The notes beneath the pieces are model-generated. The model did no database searches. It was given only the letters and a program-made list of their open reading frames with translations, and was not told the DNA's origin. The translations under genes and the position numbers were made by a program. Shown piece by piece: positions 1 to 8,472 of a DNA stretch of 64,000 nt. Numbering within the stretch: the stretch's first letter is position 1; every line of letters begins with the position of its first letter. This DNA is from Shewanella litorisediminis (lineage in GTDB: Bacteria > Pseudomonadota > Gammaproteobacteria > Enterobacterales > Shewanellaceae), in assembly GCF_016834455.1 (NCBI RefSeq), contig NZ_CP069213.1, forward strand, positions 3,883,501 through 3,947,500, read 5' to 3'.

Positions 1-1
1 C

Positions 2-220
2 ATGGCAGTGCTGACCTATCTCGATTTGGATACCGACGACAGCACCCCCATCACAGGCAACTGGACCCGCCGCTTCGCCATGGTAGGGCTGCACTACAGA
101 TACAGCCTGGATACCGTGATGTTTTTCGAGGCCAAGCTCGACTTCTCCGACATGGACGACAAGTCGCTGGAAGCATTGGAAGACAACCAGTTTGCGGTGG
201 GCATTAACTACTTTTTCTGA
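2..220 (+). CDS. C-terminal end of an outer-membrane beta-barrel protein (5' truncated by window edge)
   Basis: The frame is open from the first base, so the true start lies outside the window; only about 72 residues are visible. They alternate polar and aromatic/hydrophobic residues as transmembrane beta-strands do, and the chain ends in GINYFF with a terminal Phe, the usual C-terminal signature recognised by the Bam complex. I therefore read it as the last strands of an outer-membrane barrel. The family cannot be told from this fragment. A strong hairpin with a T-tract follows about 150 bases downstream, consistent with the end of a transcription unit. Confidence 0.55.
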   Translation: MAVLTYLDLDTDDSTPITGNWTRRFAMVGLHYRYSLDTVMFFEAKLDFSDMDDKSLEALEDNQFAVGINYFF

Positions 221-366
221 TTGCGCTCCTGATCCCGCTACACAAAAAGCGGCGTGATTTACACGCCTTGATGACCGCCACACCCGGGGCAGATTCGCCA
301 TGAGGCCCCGGGCAACAGCGCCGACCTCCACTTCCACCGGCGCTGCGGTTTGGTCATATCCTCTCG

Positions 367-393
367 CCACGGGGATTTCCCGTGGTGTTTTTT
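367..393 (+). terminator. Rho-independent terminator
   Basis: A 7-bp perfect stem (CCACGGG / CCCGTGG) with a 5-base loop is followed by TGTTTTTT. It lies between the barrel-protein gene and the convergent homospermidine synthase gene and would end the plus-strand transcript. Confidence 0.75.
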
Positions 394-406
394 GTGTTAC
401 CGCCCA

Positions 407-1822
407 CTACACCCGCACGTTCTTGAACTGCCAGGCGTAGTCGTCATCCACATCTTCGGGGAAGAGTTCGCCACGCTGATAAAGCGGTGTCCAGTCAGTG
501 TACTCTCCCACCACGGGCCCAAGATAAGGCCCCATGATCTCAAGGTTGCGGCGATAGTCCATCTCGTCCGACTCCACCACCCCGGCATTGGGGTTTTCCA
601 GCGCCCAGACGATACCCGCCAGCGCCGCCGAGGTGACCTGCAAACTGGTGGCCCCGTTGAAGGGCGCCAGGGCTCTGGCCTCTTCGATAGACAGCTGCGA
701 ACCGTACCAGTAGGCATTCTTCTTATGGCCCGCCAGCAGCACCCCAAGCTCGTCCATACCGCTGACAATCTCATCCCGCATCAGCCGCTGACGCGACTGC
801 ATCTGGAAATTTTTGCCATTGAACTCGTGAAGCGACATCACCGCATCGTCGCAGGGGTGGTAGGCGTAATGACAGGTGGGCCGATACACCAGCTTGCCTT
901 CCTGCTTGAGGGTAAAAAAATCGGCGATGGAGATGGCTTCGTTGTGGGTGATCAAAAAGCCGTGGAAATGGCCGTAGTTTGGTGTCCAGGTACGGACCTT
1001 CACAGTCGCGCCGGGGCGTTTTAAGTAAATGGCCGCGCCGCAACCCTCTTCGTGGCGGCCACCATCACGGGGGAAGTGTTTCTCGTGGGTGCCCCAACCC
1101 AGCTCGGCGGGTTGGGCACCTTCACTGACAAAACCGTCGCAGGACCAGGTATTCACAAACTCATCCATGGCCTTGGCCTGATGGGCCACCTGGGTATCGC
1201 GCTCGGCGATGTGAATGACCTCGATGTTGAGGTCGTGGGCGAGCTTGGCCCAGTCTTCGCGGCTTTTGGGTTCAATATAGGTGCCGAGAATGTCCTGTTG
1301 CAGGTTCATCAGCGCCTGTTTCACCAGATGGGACACCATGCCGGGGTTGGCCCCCTGGGCCACCACGGCGGTGGGGCCGCCGCGGTATTTGTCTTTGAGT
1401 GCCAGCACCCGCTCCCGCAGGGCATAGTTGGAGCGGGCGGCAAAAGACTTGCTGGGGTCGGTATAGCCACCTGCCCAGGGCTCGATACAGGTATCCAGAT
1501 AACGGGCGCCGCGGGCCTGGCAAAACTCAATCAGGGCGATGGAAGACACATCCACCGACAGATTCACCAAAAAGTCGTTCTTGCCCAACAAGGGCATAAG
1601 TTCACTCTGGTAATTCTTACGGGTCAGGGGCATCTCGATAAAGCGAATACCCAGTTTATCGGCCTCTTCGCGGCCCCTGTCGTCGGCGGTAATGATGCAG
1701 ATGTTTTTGGGAGAGATATCGATATGTCGCAGTATGAGCGGCAGCAGGCCCTGACCTATGCTGCCAAAGCCGACAATCAGGATGCGGCCGGGGGCTTTAA
1801 CGTACTTGATTGGCTGAGTCAT
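407..1822 (-). CDS. hss: Homospermidine synthase
   Basis: This 471-residue cytosolic enzyme makes homospermidine from putrescine (and/or spermidine) using NAD+. The N-terminus carries a Rossmann nucleotide-binding loop, GFGSIGQG, at residues 18-25. The whole chain matches the bacterial homospermidine synthase type of the saccharopine dehydrogenase superfamily in length and in landmarks such as the TCIEPWAGGY and NPGMVSHLV stretches. The start at 1822 has AAGGAGG about 12 bases upstream. The gene stands alone, facing a membrane methyltransferase gene upstream and converging on the barrel-protein gene. Hss is known mainly from alphaproteobacteria and scattered gammaproteobacteria, so its presence hints at a non-standard polyamine profile. 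Substrate preference cannot be told from sequence. Confidence 0.85.
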   Translation of the reverse strand: MTQPIKYVKAPGRILIVGFGSIGQGLLPLILRHIDISPKNICIITADDRGREEADKLGIRFIEMPLTRKNYQSELMPLLGKNDFLVNLSVDVSSIALIEFCQARGARYLDTCIEPWAGGYTDPSKSFAARSNYALRERVLALKDKYRGGPTAVVAQGANPGMVSHLVKQALMNLQQDILGTYIEPKSREDWAKLAHDLNIEVIHIAERDTQVAHQAKAMDEFVNTWSCDGFVSEGAQPAELGWGTHEKHFPRDGGRHEEGCGAAIYLKRPGATVKVRTWTPNYGHFHGFLITHNEAISIADFFTLKQEGKLVYRPTCHYAYHPCDDAVMSLHEFNGKNFQMQSRQRLMRDEIVSGMDELGVLLAGHKKNAYWYGSQLSIEEARALAPFNGATSLQVTSAALAGIVWALENPNAGVVESDEMDYRRNLEIMGPYLGPVVGEYTDWTPLYQRGELFPEDVDDDYAWQFKNVRV

Positions 1823-1939
1823 GTCGGTGAGAAACCTCCTTCCAGCAATGCCTCAATACCCGAGGCAATGAAATGTTCATCGGATGATGAACGCAACAGA
1901 CGCTGACAGGAGCCAGTTGCAAACCCTGACGTGCTCAGG

Positions 1940-2404
1940 CTACAACCAGCGCCGTACCCTGGCCTTGTACTCAGTAAAGGCATCGCCGAAGCGCGCCGCC
2001 ACCATGGCCTCTTCAGCGGGAATGCGCTGGGCGTTCATCAGCACAAAAAAGCACAGCGGCGACAGCAGCGCCAAGCCGCGCCCCAGTAGACAGACCTGTG
2101 CCAAGAGCAGCAATAACATGCCAAGATACATGGGGTTACGAGTGAGACCATAGATCCCATGGGTGACCAGTGCATCCGGGGACTTGGTTGGGTCTACCGT
2201 GGTGCCAACGCGCCTGAAGAGGCCCGCCGCCGTTAACAACAATAAGGCGCCTGCCAGCCCAAGCGCTGCCCCCAACAGCAGCAAGAATCCATTTCCGGCC
2301 AGCCAGGGCTCGCCATCCAACAAGCTGATACCAGCGGCCGCAGCCAAGCCCAACATCAAAAACAGCGGGTATCTGGTCAGTGCTGCAACCATCTTCTTGC
2401 CCAT
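1940..2404 (-). CDS. Isoprenylcysteine carboxyl methyltransferase-like membrane protein
   Basis: This 154-residue integral membrane protein has about four hydrophobic segments (roughly residues 10-27, 38-62, 95-112 and 113-125). Between them lies GIYGLTRNPMYLG, the hallmark of the ICMT / phospholipid-methyltransferase superfamily, followed by a conserved EEAMVAARFGDAFTEYK segment. Members of this superfamily use S-adenosylmethionine to methylate lipid-like substrates, but bacterial members of this small size mostly lack a known substrate. It is transcribed divergently from rimJ, with about 95 bases between the two starts. The superfamily is clear; the reaction is unassigned. Confidence 0.75.
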   Translation of the reverse strand: MGKKMVAALTRYPLFLMLGLAAAAGISLLDGEPWLAGNGFLLLLGAALGLAGALLLLTAAGLFRRVGTTVDPTKSPDALVTHGIYGLTRNPMYLGMLLLLLAQVCLLGRGLALLSPLCFFVLMNAQRIPAEEAMVAARFGDAFTEYKARVRRWL

Positions 2405-2499
2405 CAGGATTCCTTATCTGTTTGGCTGGAACGTTACCCGAGTGTAACATCGCAGGGATTAAAGGATGCTTGAAATTTGCCCGATACTGTGACGCCGCC

Positions 2500-3084
2500 A
2501 TGCAAAGCCACGACCACAACACCTCCCAACAACATGCCACCAGCGCGCCCGAATTTGACGCCGCAAAGGCAGAAGTGCGCTTGATAGAAGGCAGAGATGC
2601 CAGCCTGATTGCAGACTATTTCGCCCGTAACCGGGCTCACTTTGCGCCCTGGGAGCCTTTGAGGGCGGCGGACTACCACAGTGCGGCCCAGTGGCAGGCG
2701 CGCATTTCGGAATCTCTGGCCAATCACAGCCAATGCAGCTATCTGGTGTTGGCCGACCCGGCGCACATTTGGGGCATGGCAACCCTCAGCAATCAGGTGC
2801 GCGGCCCCTTTCAGGCCTGTTATCTGGGCTATGGCATCGACCAATCGCTGCAGGGCAAGGGGCTTGCCACCCGGCTTTGTGAAGCCGCCCTCACCTATGC
2901 CTTCGATGAGTTGAAACTGCACCGGGTGATGGCCAACTACATGCCCGCCAATCACAGATCCGCCGCGCTGTTAAAGCGGCTCGGCTTTGAGACGGAGGGG
3001 CTTGCCCGCGCCTATCTTCAAATCAACGGCCAATGGGAAGACCATGTGCTTACCGCGAAGATTGCTCCAGGGTCAGCTCGTTAG
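2500..3084 (+). CDS. rimJ: RimJ-type GNAT N-acetyltransferase
   Basis: This GNAT-fold acetyltransferase of 194 residues has the same length as E. coli RimJ, which acetylates the N-terminal alanine of ribosomal protein S5. Diagnostic stretches shared with RimJ include the NRAHFAPWEP segment, CYLGYGID followed by QGKGLATRL (the acetyl-CoA pyrophosphate loop), HRVMANYMP, and GQWEDHVLTA near the end. The frame stays open upstream to 2380, but a start there would run into the divergent methyltransferase gene; the ATG at 2500 gives the family length. Its 3' end overlaps the convergent next gene by 12 bases. Confidence 0.82.
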   Translation: MQSHDHNTSQQHATSAPEFDAAKAEVRLIEGRDASLIADYFARNRAHFAPWEPLRAADYHSAAQWQARISESLANHSQCSYLVLADPAHIWGMATLSNQVRGPFQACYLGYGIDQSLQGKGLATRLCEAALTYAFDELKLHRVMANYMPANHRSAALLKRLGFETEGLARAYLQINGQWEDHVLTAKIAPGSAR

Positions 3085-4041
3085 GTTACCCAATCTGGCG
3101 AAACGTCTGGCACTGTTTATAGCGGTTCTCGGCGAGCTTTCGTATTGCCATGGCTCGGGCAGGTACTTGTCCCTCACCTGCAACAGGTATTTGCTGGCCA
3201 GCATTTTTTCGCGCCCTTTGAAAAAGGCAAAGGCATAGAAGTTTGCGGCGATATTGGCGAGATACTTGTCAGGTCCTGTGAGGCAGGTGTCGGTAATGGC
3301 CAAGGCGCGCAGCTCATCGAGAATATGTTCCTGCATGAAATAGTGATCGGCAAAGGGGACTTCTTCCTGCATGGCGCTCAACCAGCGCTCCACCCAAACC
3401 GACACCAACAGCGAGTTGTAAGCGGGATTTCTGGATGCCAACGCCCTTGCCACCTGTTCGTCGAGCTCATCCCCGCCAAACCATTTTTCATTGAGAATTT
3501 GCATCAGGGTCATGCCCAACGGCAGATCTGCTGTTTCACTTTCAAACAACAGGGCAAGGGTTTCCTGCGCCAATACCCAGGCATCCCCGGTGGCGGCCTG
3601 GGCCCACAACAGCTCTTGCCGCACCCGCAGATCCCGGGGCGAGATATCCCTGGCTTGCTGCAGCACATTCACGGCCTGATTACCCCAGCGCTGCCATTTT
3701 CGCACCGCGCTTTGGGGCAGATAGTCTATGGTCAGACCGGAGCGTTCTTTCCAGGCCCGAATGAGTAAGCGTCGCCCCTCAAAGAGTGCCGGAATTGGGC
3801 TGGATGAGGCGCGAAGCCAGGGCCCAAACCAGCGTGCGGCGTCGGCCTGAACGGCAAAATAGCCAATCAGCACTTCCTGTTCGCCCCGGCTGATGGCATC
3901 GAATGCATCTTCAAACTGTGGCCAATCCCGATTGCGAAGCCATCCCTCAAACTCAGCTATTCGGCCGTAGCCGAGGGCGGGATCATGATCCGTTTTTTGT
4001 CCAAAGATTCGTACGTACCAATACACGAGTGGCTTCAGCAT
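3073..4041 (-). CDS. Protein of unknown function, about 322 aa
   Basis: I do not recognise this protein. It is mostly alpha-helical with many Trp/Arg/Glu residues, including a WLRNRDWPQFEDAF stretch near the N-terminus. The middle part contains helical hairpin-like blocks that could be TPR/HEAT-type repeats. There is no signal peptide or clear membrane segment, although the first 14 residues are hydrophobic. The start was set at 4041 because AGGGA lies six bases upstream; ATG 4047 and GTG 4068 are in frame but are badly spaced from that site. It overlaps the convergent rimJ by 12 bases. A role cannot be assigned from context. Confidence 0.6.
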   Translation of the reverse strand: MLKPLVYWYVRIFGQKTDHDPALGYGRIAEFEGWLRNRDWPQFEDAFDAISRGEQEVLIGYFAVQADAARWFGPWLRASSSPIPALFEGRRLLIRAWKERSGLTIDYLPQSAVRKWQRWGNQAVNVLQQARDISPRDLRVRQELLWAQAATGDAWVLAQETLALLFESETADLPLGMTLMQILNEKWFGGDELDEQVARALASRNPAYNSLLVSVWVERWLSAMQEEVPFADHYFMQEHILDELRALAITDTCLTGPDKYLANIAANFYAFAFFKGREKMLASKYLLQVRDKYLPEPWQYESSPRTAINSARRFARLGNLTS

Positions 4042-4191
4042 CTTCATTCCCTGAATGCGTAAAAACACAGCCTACTGAAAATAAATAATAAATTCACCAG
4101 CAACCTGTAGGCGAACCCGCTTTTTTTTATACAGGCCCGCTTCAACTTGCCGGCAAAACACAGGCGCATAAAAATTAAGCTTGCCATAATG

Positions 4192-4228
4192 ATTACAATT
4201 GTAATAGGTTTAGTATTACATCTGTAAT
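4192..4228 (+). promoter_or_regulatory. Twin BlaI/MecI-type operators (TACAnnTGTA)
   Basis: Two near-identical dyads, ATTACAATTGTAAT (4192-4205) and ATTACATCTGTAAT (4215-4228), lie 20-56 bases upstream of the BlaI-family gene. Both contain TACAnnTGTA, the known operator core for BlaI/MecI/CopY repressors. Their centres are 23 bases apart, about two helical turns. Autoregulation of the blaI-blaR1-like operon is the natural inference. Confidence 0.8.
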
Positions 4229-4247
4229 CAATAATACAGGCAGCGCC

Positions 4248-4643
4248 ATGACCCAACCTGAATTGAAAGACATCAGCCCCACCGAACTGGAAGTGCTCAA
4301 GGTGCTGTGGCAACAAGCGCCCCTCTGCGCCAACGATATAGTCGAGGCCCTTAACCGCAGCGGTGAATGGCATGAAAAAACCGTCAAGACCCTGATAAAC
4401 CGGCTGGTGAATAAGGGCGCTTTGGGGTTTGAAAAGGATGGCCGGGCGTATCTTTACTTCCCCAAGCTCGCCGAGGATTCCTACCAGCGCAAAGAAAGCC
4501 TGAGCTTTATCGAGCGGGTATTCGGTGGCAAGCTGGCGCCTCTGGTGGCGGGCTTTGCGGGCAGCAACAAACTCACCGAAGAGGATGTTGCCGAACTTAA
4601 GCAACTTATCGATGCGTGGGAAAAGGAGCAAAAGCATGATTGA
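4248..4643 (+). CDS. BlaI/MecI/CopY-family transcriptional repressor
   Basis: This 131-residue winged-helix repressor has the BlaI family layout. The N-terminal half carries the HTH with LSPTELEVLKVLW-like opening (here SPTELEVLKVLWQQAP) and the recognition segment HEKTVKTLINRLVNKG. The C-terminal half is the dimerisation region. In the family, the repressor is cleaved when a partner M56 sensor peptidase is activated. The partner follows immediately here, overlapping by eight bases (4636-4643), and two TACAnnTGTA dyads stand upstream. What is induced could be this operon itself and possibly the serine hydrolase downstream. Confidence 0.88.
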   Translation: MTQPELKDISPTELEVLKVLWQQAPLCANDIVEALNRSGEWHEKTVKTLINRLVNKGALGFEKDGRAYLYFPKLAEDSYQRKESLSFIERVFGGKLAPLVAGFAGSNKLTEEDVAELKQLIDAWEKEQKHD

Positions 4644-5853
4644 GCTCGTTCTCAGGCTCACGCCACCACTGACGCTGCTGCTGGCACTGCTTCTGCTGCT
4701 GCGCCCCTGGGTGCTGGAGCGTTTCGGTGCCCGCCTTCAATATGGCCTGTGGCTGTGTGTGCCCGTGCTACTGCTGGCGCTTATCGTACCTATGGCAAGC
4801 CCGGCCAGTGGCAACGCGATGGAAACCTATAGGGTCACCCTGGGCGAGCTTTCCCACGGCGCCGGTAAAACCGATTGGCTGAACGCGGCATATGTCACCG
4901 GTCTGGTGCTTGCTGTGTCTGTGCTCGGCTTAAGCCTGCTTCGTCTTGCCCGACTGATGCAAGGCGCCAAGCCGGTGGCCAGCACCACCTATACCAATAA
5001 CAGACTACGTTTACTCGCTTCTACTGACGCCCAAGGACCCTTTGTATTCGGCCTGTTTCGTCCCACTGTTGTGCTGCCCGAAGGCTTTGAAGCGCGCTTC
5101 AACCACAAAGAACAAGAGCTTATTCTCGCCCACGAACTCAGCCATTGGCGCCGGGGCGACCTGCATTGCAACTTACTGGCGCTGGCACTGTTATGCCTGT
5201 GTTGGTTTAACCCCCTGTGCCTGCTGGCGTATCGCCGCTTCAGACAGGATCAGGAAATGGCCTGCGACGCCGATGTCACCATCGAACTCAGCCAGGCCGA
5301 CCGTATTGCCTATGGCCGCGCGCTCATTGGCAATGCCGCTACGGTTGCCCGGAGTTGGCAGCCGCTTTCACACCACTATGGAGATAAACACACCATGAAA
5401 CAAAGACTCATACAGCTCAAACACAGCAAGGGTTTCAGCGCCAATTCTCTGCTGACCCCACTGGCACTGGTGGCCGCCCTCGGTATCTGGGCCCAGGCCC
5501 CTGCCATGGCTGGCGACCATAAGGAAGAGGCCAGGCCTGTGGTCCGGATTGAGCCCAAGTATCCCATTAATGCTGCCAAACAGGGCATTGAAGGCTATGT
5601 ACAGGCGAGATTCGATATCGATGCCAAAGGCAACGTATCCAATGTCGTGATATTTAAATCAGAACCCCAGGGCGTATTTGATAAGGTATCAATCGATGCG
5701 TTGAACCAATGGCAATATGAACCCAGGGCAACCAAAGCCGTTGAGATACAACTCGACTACAGGCTGACCCCACCTCAGGCCAGCAGTCAAAAACCGGGTG
5801 ACGGCGAGCGCGAACGTATTGCCGTGCTGCCCCACAACGAAGAAAAACACTGA
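4636..5853 (+). CDS. BlaR1-like M56 metallopeptidase with C-terminal TonB domain
   Basis: This 405-residue inner-membrane protein starts with several hydrophobic segments (about residues 1-25, 33-52 and 90-108). It then carries the gluzincin zinc motif HELSHWRRGD typical of M56/BlaR1 peptidases, followed by another membrane pair. After a further hydrophobic segment, the last ~110 residues match the TonB C-terminal fold (VVRIEPKYPINAAKQGIEGY ... ALNQWQYEP). There is no penicillin-binding sensor domain as in staphylococcal BlaR1; the TonB-C module replaces it. The start at 4636 follows AAGGAG and overlaps the repressor gene. An activated peptidase would be expected to inactivate the BlaI-type repressor; the signal is unknown. 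Confidence 0.85.
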   Translation: MIELVLRLTPPLTLLLALLLLLRPWVLERFGARLQYGLWLCVPVLLLALIVPMASPASGNAMETYRVTLGELSHGAGKTDWLNAAYVTGLVLAVSVLGLSLLRLARLMQGAKPVASTTYTNNRLRLLASTDAQGPFVFGLFRPTVVLPEGFEARFNHKEQELILAHELSHWRRGDLHCNLLALALLCLCWFNPLCLLAYRRFRQDQEMACDADVTIELSQADRIAYGRALIGNAATVARSWQPLSHHYGDKHTMKQRLIQLKHSKGFSANSLLTPLALVAALGIWAQAPAMAGDHKEEARPVVRIEPKYPINAAKQGIEGYVQARFDIDAKGNVSNVVIFKSEPQGVFDKVSIDALNQWQYEPRATKAVEIQLDYRLTPPQASSQKPGDGERERIAVLPHNEEKH

Positions 5854-6012
5854 TATCAATTCGCTAAGCAGCAACACAGACTTTCCGGCAATGGGCCAAA
5901 CTGCCGGTTAAGCAGGCACAGTGCAAACCCACAAGCGCTCTGCACGCCACGCGGAGAGATTATGCGCATGCGCTTATCGTTATATTTACTTTGCAACGGA
6001 GTGTTTATTCCC

Positions 6013-7359
6013 ATGTTAAAAAAGTTACTGTTCAGTTCTCTATTTTTTGCTACCTGTGTTGATGCACAAGAACAGGATTTTTCAGCCATGTTATCTTGCA
6101 ATGCGTCATCGGATAAACCCGGATTTGCTGTCAGTATCGAACAAGCTGGAAAGCATATCTTTAAAGGCGCTCTCGGTGTTGCAGACATAAGCACTCGCGA
6201 ACCACTAAAAGTTGATGACATTTTTCAAATCGGCTCAATTTCAAAGCAATTTACTGCCGCTGCGATACTTCAACTCGCTGAAAATAAAAAGTTATCCTTA
6301 AAAAGCACTCTGGGTGATTTTATTACAGATATTCCAGTGGCGTACGCCAGCCTGACGATTGAAAGCGTGCTAAGCCATACTTCCGGGCTACCAAATTACA
6401 ACACGGATACTGAGGTGAGACAGCGATGGGACAAGTACGCACCCATTGATGAAGTGATTAATGTTGTCAGTAAAATGCCCGTCCTGACTCAGCCTGGTAT
6501 TGATTATGCGTATTCAAACACCGGTTATATTTTATTAGGAAAGGTGATTGAGATTGCTTCTGGGCTGACATATAGCGAGTATTTACAACAAAATATTTTC
6601 TCGCCATTAGGCATGAAGAATTCATCCGTTGTGACTAAAGGGGTAAGTTCAAAGCAAATGGTTAAAGGCTATACCTCAAACAGAAACGCACCTAATCTGT
6701 ATTTGCCTCCCGAAACCGTTGACCGCAGTTGGATTTTTGCGGCGGGTGCAATTGCATCGACTCTTGATGATATGAGCCTGTGGTATCGTGGTTTACGTTC
6801 TGGGAAGGTAATTTCGGCTGAAAATTATCAGCTGATGGTCACCAGAGCAACATTAAACAACGGTGAATCAATCAATTATGGGTTTGGTATGGATGTCTAT
6901 CCGATAAGCGGCCAACCGTCGTACAGCCATCAAGGGCAAGTGCCAGGTTTTATGGCTTGGTCAGTTTATTTTCCCTCGCATGATTTACTTGGCACCGTAT
7001 TCGGGAACAATGATTCTGTTCATCCTGGTCCAACTTTGTTAAATATGATTGCAAGGCAACTTCATCTTTCACCAGCACCAATTCTTCATAAAAACATTAC
7101 AGAACAAGCTAAGGCTCTGATTGGCCTTTACAAAGGTGAAGACGATACGGTGATGACTGTTACATTCGATGATGGCAAAATCAGAGCGAAAACAGGCGAT
7201 GGTGTCATCCGAAAATTAGTCCTTCGGGAAAATAGCTCATTTTCATTTGAATGCACGGAAGATTATTATCAACTTCGACAGCAGGATGATAAGCATTTGC
7301 TTGTTCCTGTCAGTATTTACTTTGGTGAGCGTGCACCTTTAGTTCGAATGGAAATATAA
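6013..7359 (+). CDS. Periplasmic class-C-type serine hydrolase (beta-lactamase/PBP4*/esterase family)
   Basis: The product is 448 residues with a signal peptide (MLKKLLFSSLFFATCVDA, cut before QEQ). It has the three serine beta-lactamase-like motifs: SISK (SxxK nucleophile/base), YSN in YAYSNTGY, and HQG in YSHQGQ in place of KTG. HxG in the third motif is more common in D-aminopeptidases, esterases and PBP4*-like proteins than in true AmpC, so antibiotic hydrolysis is not assured. A C-terminal domain of about 100 residues follows. The ATG at 6013 has GGAG 11 bases upstream. The gene is visibly richer in A+T than its neighbours on both sides, suggesting recent acquisition. Its place just behind a BlaI/M56 pair is suggestive of shared control but unproven. 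Confidence 0.8.
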   Translation: MLKKLLFSSLFFATCVDAQEQDFSAMLSCNASSDKPGFAVSIEQAGKHIFKGALGVADISTREPLKVDDIFQIGSISKQFTAAAILQLAENKKLSLKSTLGDFITDIPVAYASLTIESVLSHTSGLPNYNTDTEVRQRWDKYAPIDEVINVVSKMPVLTQPGIDYAYSNTGYILLGKVIEIASGLTYSEYLQQNIFSPLGMKNSSVVTKGVSSKQMVKGYTSNRNAPNLYLPPETVDRSWIFAAGAIASTLDDMSLWYRGLRSGKVISAENYQLMVTRATLNNGESINYGFGMDVYPISGQPSYSHQGQVPGFMAWSVYFPSHDLLGTVFGNNDSVHPGPTLLNMIARQLHLSPAPILHKNITEQAKALIGLYKGEDDTVMTVTFDDGKIRAKTGDGVIRKLVLRENSSFSFECTEDYYQLRQQDDKHLLVPVSIYFGERAPLVRMEI

Positions 7360-7497
7360 CAATCGCCATCAAAAACCGACCCAGACAGGCCATTTTGTCG
7401 GGTTTATATCGCCCCCAAGCTTGAAAAGCTGGCGCGGCTATTGGAGGATGACAAGGCCAAGCCATTTGGCCACGACCTTAAGCTACCCAAGGCGTGA
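7360..7497 (+). pseudogene. Possible C-terminal remnant of a displaced gene
   Basis: Directly after the hydrolase stop codon, the same frame stays open for 45 codons to a TGA at 7495-7497. The last ~30 residues read like a genuine protein end (RVYIAPKLEKLARLLEDD, then KAKPFGHDLKLPKA). Base composition returns to that of the surrounding chromosome here. There is no start codon or ribosome site of its own. I infer the tail of an older gene left when the AT-rich hydrolase gene arrived; the parent family is not recognised. Confidence 0.3.
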
Positions 7498-7517
7498 TTT
7501 CACCACAAGGGACTGTC

Positions 7518-8006
7518 ATGGAATACGCACCGGAATACAGTAAGCAGGAAAAATGGACGCGGGTATGCCTGTATTCGCTGCTTGGATTGCTGCTGATTAT
7601 GGGCCATCGGTTGTGGTTCAATCCATTGATTGAAGACTTCGCCAATCGTCCCCACTGCTATCAGTTTGCCGGCCTGAATGGTGCCGACTATTTCTGGCAG
7701 ATCATCCTGGTGGGTATTCCGGTACTGGTGCTCATCCCCATGTTGTTTACTCTGGTGCCGATGGCCATCAGGGGACTGGTGCAAGGCCGCTTTCCCCCCG
7801 AGGGAGAGAAAGTATATAAACCCACACTGGTGGTCCGTGGCTACAAAGCCTATGTAAAACCTGTTCTCTACCTGACCATAACGGCGGCCTGCGTCCTCTT
7901 AATCTGGTGGGGCCAGCAGCAAGCCGCTATCATGCCAGCGCTGGACAGCGATAAGCTGGACCCCAGCCTGTGTCAGCCAGACACAAGATCAATTCAGATA
8001 GGTTAA
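7518..8006 (+). CDS. Small membrane protein of unknown function
   Basis: This 162-residue protein has three likely membrane helices (about residues 17-34, 60-84 and 115-136) and no recognised motif. The loop between the second and third helices is basic (GRFPPEGEKVYKP and VVRGYKAYVKP). The ATG at 7518 has CAAGGGA seven bases upstream, better than the alternative start at 7494. Eleven bases separate it from the following zinc-ribbon gene, so the two are probably co-transcribed. No function can be offered. Confidence 0.65.
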   Translation: MEYAPEYSKQEKWTRVCLYSLLGLLLIMGHRLWFNPLIEDFANRPHCYQFAGLNGADYFWQIILVGIPVLVLIPMLFTLVPMAIRGLVQGRFPPEGEKVYKPTLVVRGYKAYVKPVLYLTITAACVLLIWWGQQQAAIMPALDSDKLDPSLCQPDTRSIQIG

Positions 8007-8017
8007 GGAGAAACCTG

Positions 8018-8320
8018 ATGTCCTGGATTTGCAAACATTGCCACACCAAGGTGGAAGACGAAGCTTTTGAAGTCTGCTGGCAGTGCAATACTCCCCGAGA
8101 TGGCGAAGCGCCTGCACCAAAAGCTGTGCTCGCCTGCTTGCGTTGCCATACTCCCCTGCGTTTTGTCGGCAGCAAAGACTTCCATGAAGGCAGCCGTTGG
8201 GGTGTGCTGGGTGAACTGGGAGAGCTTTTCGTCAGCAAAGAAGCCCTCGATATGTATGCCTGCCAAAGCTGCGGCAAGGTGGAGTTTTTTCTCTCCGGCT
8301 ATCAGGGCGAAGACGCCTAA
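8018..8320 (+). CDS. Small double zinc-ribbon protein
   Basis: This 100-residue soluble protein has four CxxC knuckles: CKHC, CWQC, CLRC and CQSC. They pair as two zinc ribbons, one in the first 25 residues and one split around a helical insert (about residues 40-90). The N-terminal WICKHCHTKVEDEAFEVCW pattern is common to small zinc-ribbon proteins found beside other genes of unknown role. A strong AAGGAG sits eight bases before the ATG at 8018. It follows the membrane-protein gene by 11 bases. Nucleic-acid or protein binding is possible, but neither is shown. Confidence 0.7.
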   Translation: MSWICKHCHTKVEDEAFEVCWQCNTPRDGEAPAPKAVLACLRCHTPLRFVGSKDFHEGSRWGVLGELGELFVSKEALDMYACQSCGKVEFFLSGYQGEDA

Positions 8321-8472
8321 TCTCAGGCAGCTGATGTCAGACAAACCCGGATTCGCCACCTTGAATGCATTATCCACTCCATAAGAGAACAGGCTGGGTG
8401 AGCAAGCACTCTGTGGTTTGTCCACCAGACCTGTCCTGGTCCTAACGTTTGCCCGGCAGAGCATACATCCAA

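Noticed and set aside
1052..1906. Plus-strand open frame antisense to hss
   Set aside because: GC-rich third-position effect of the hss codons; Gly/Val/His-rich translation without family features.
5885..5907. CCGGCA / TGCCGG hairpin after the M56 gene as a terminator
   Set aside because: Six-bp stem, 11-base loop and no T-run; too weak to call.
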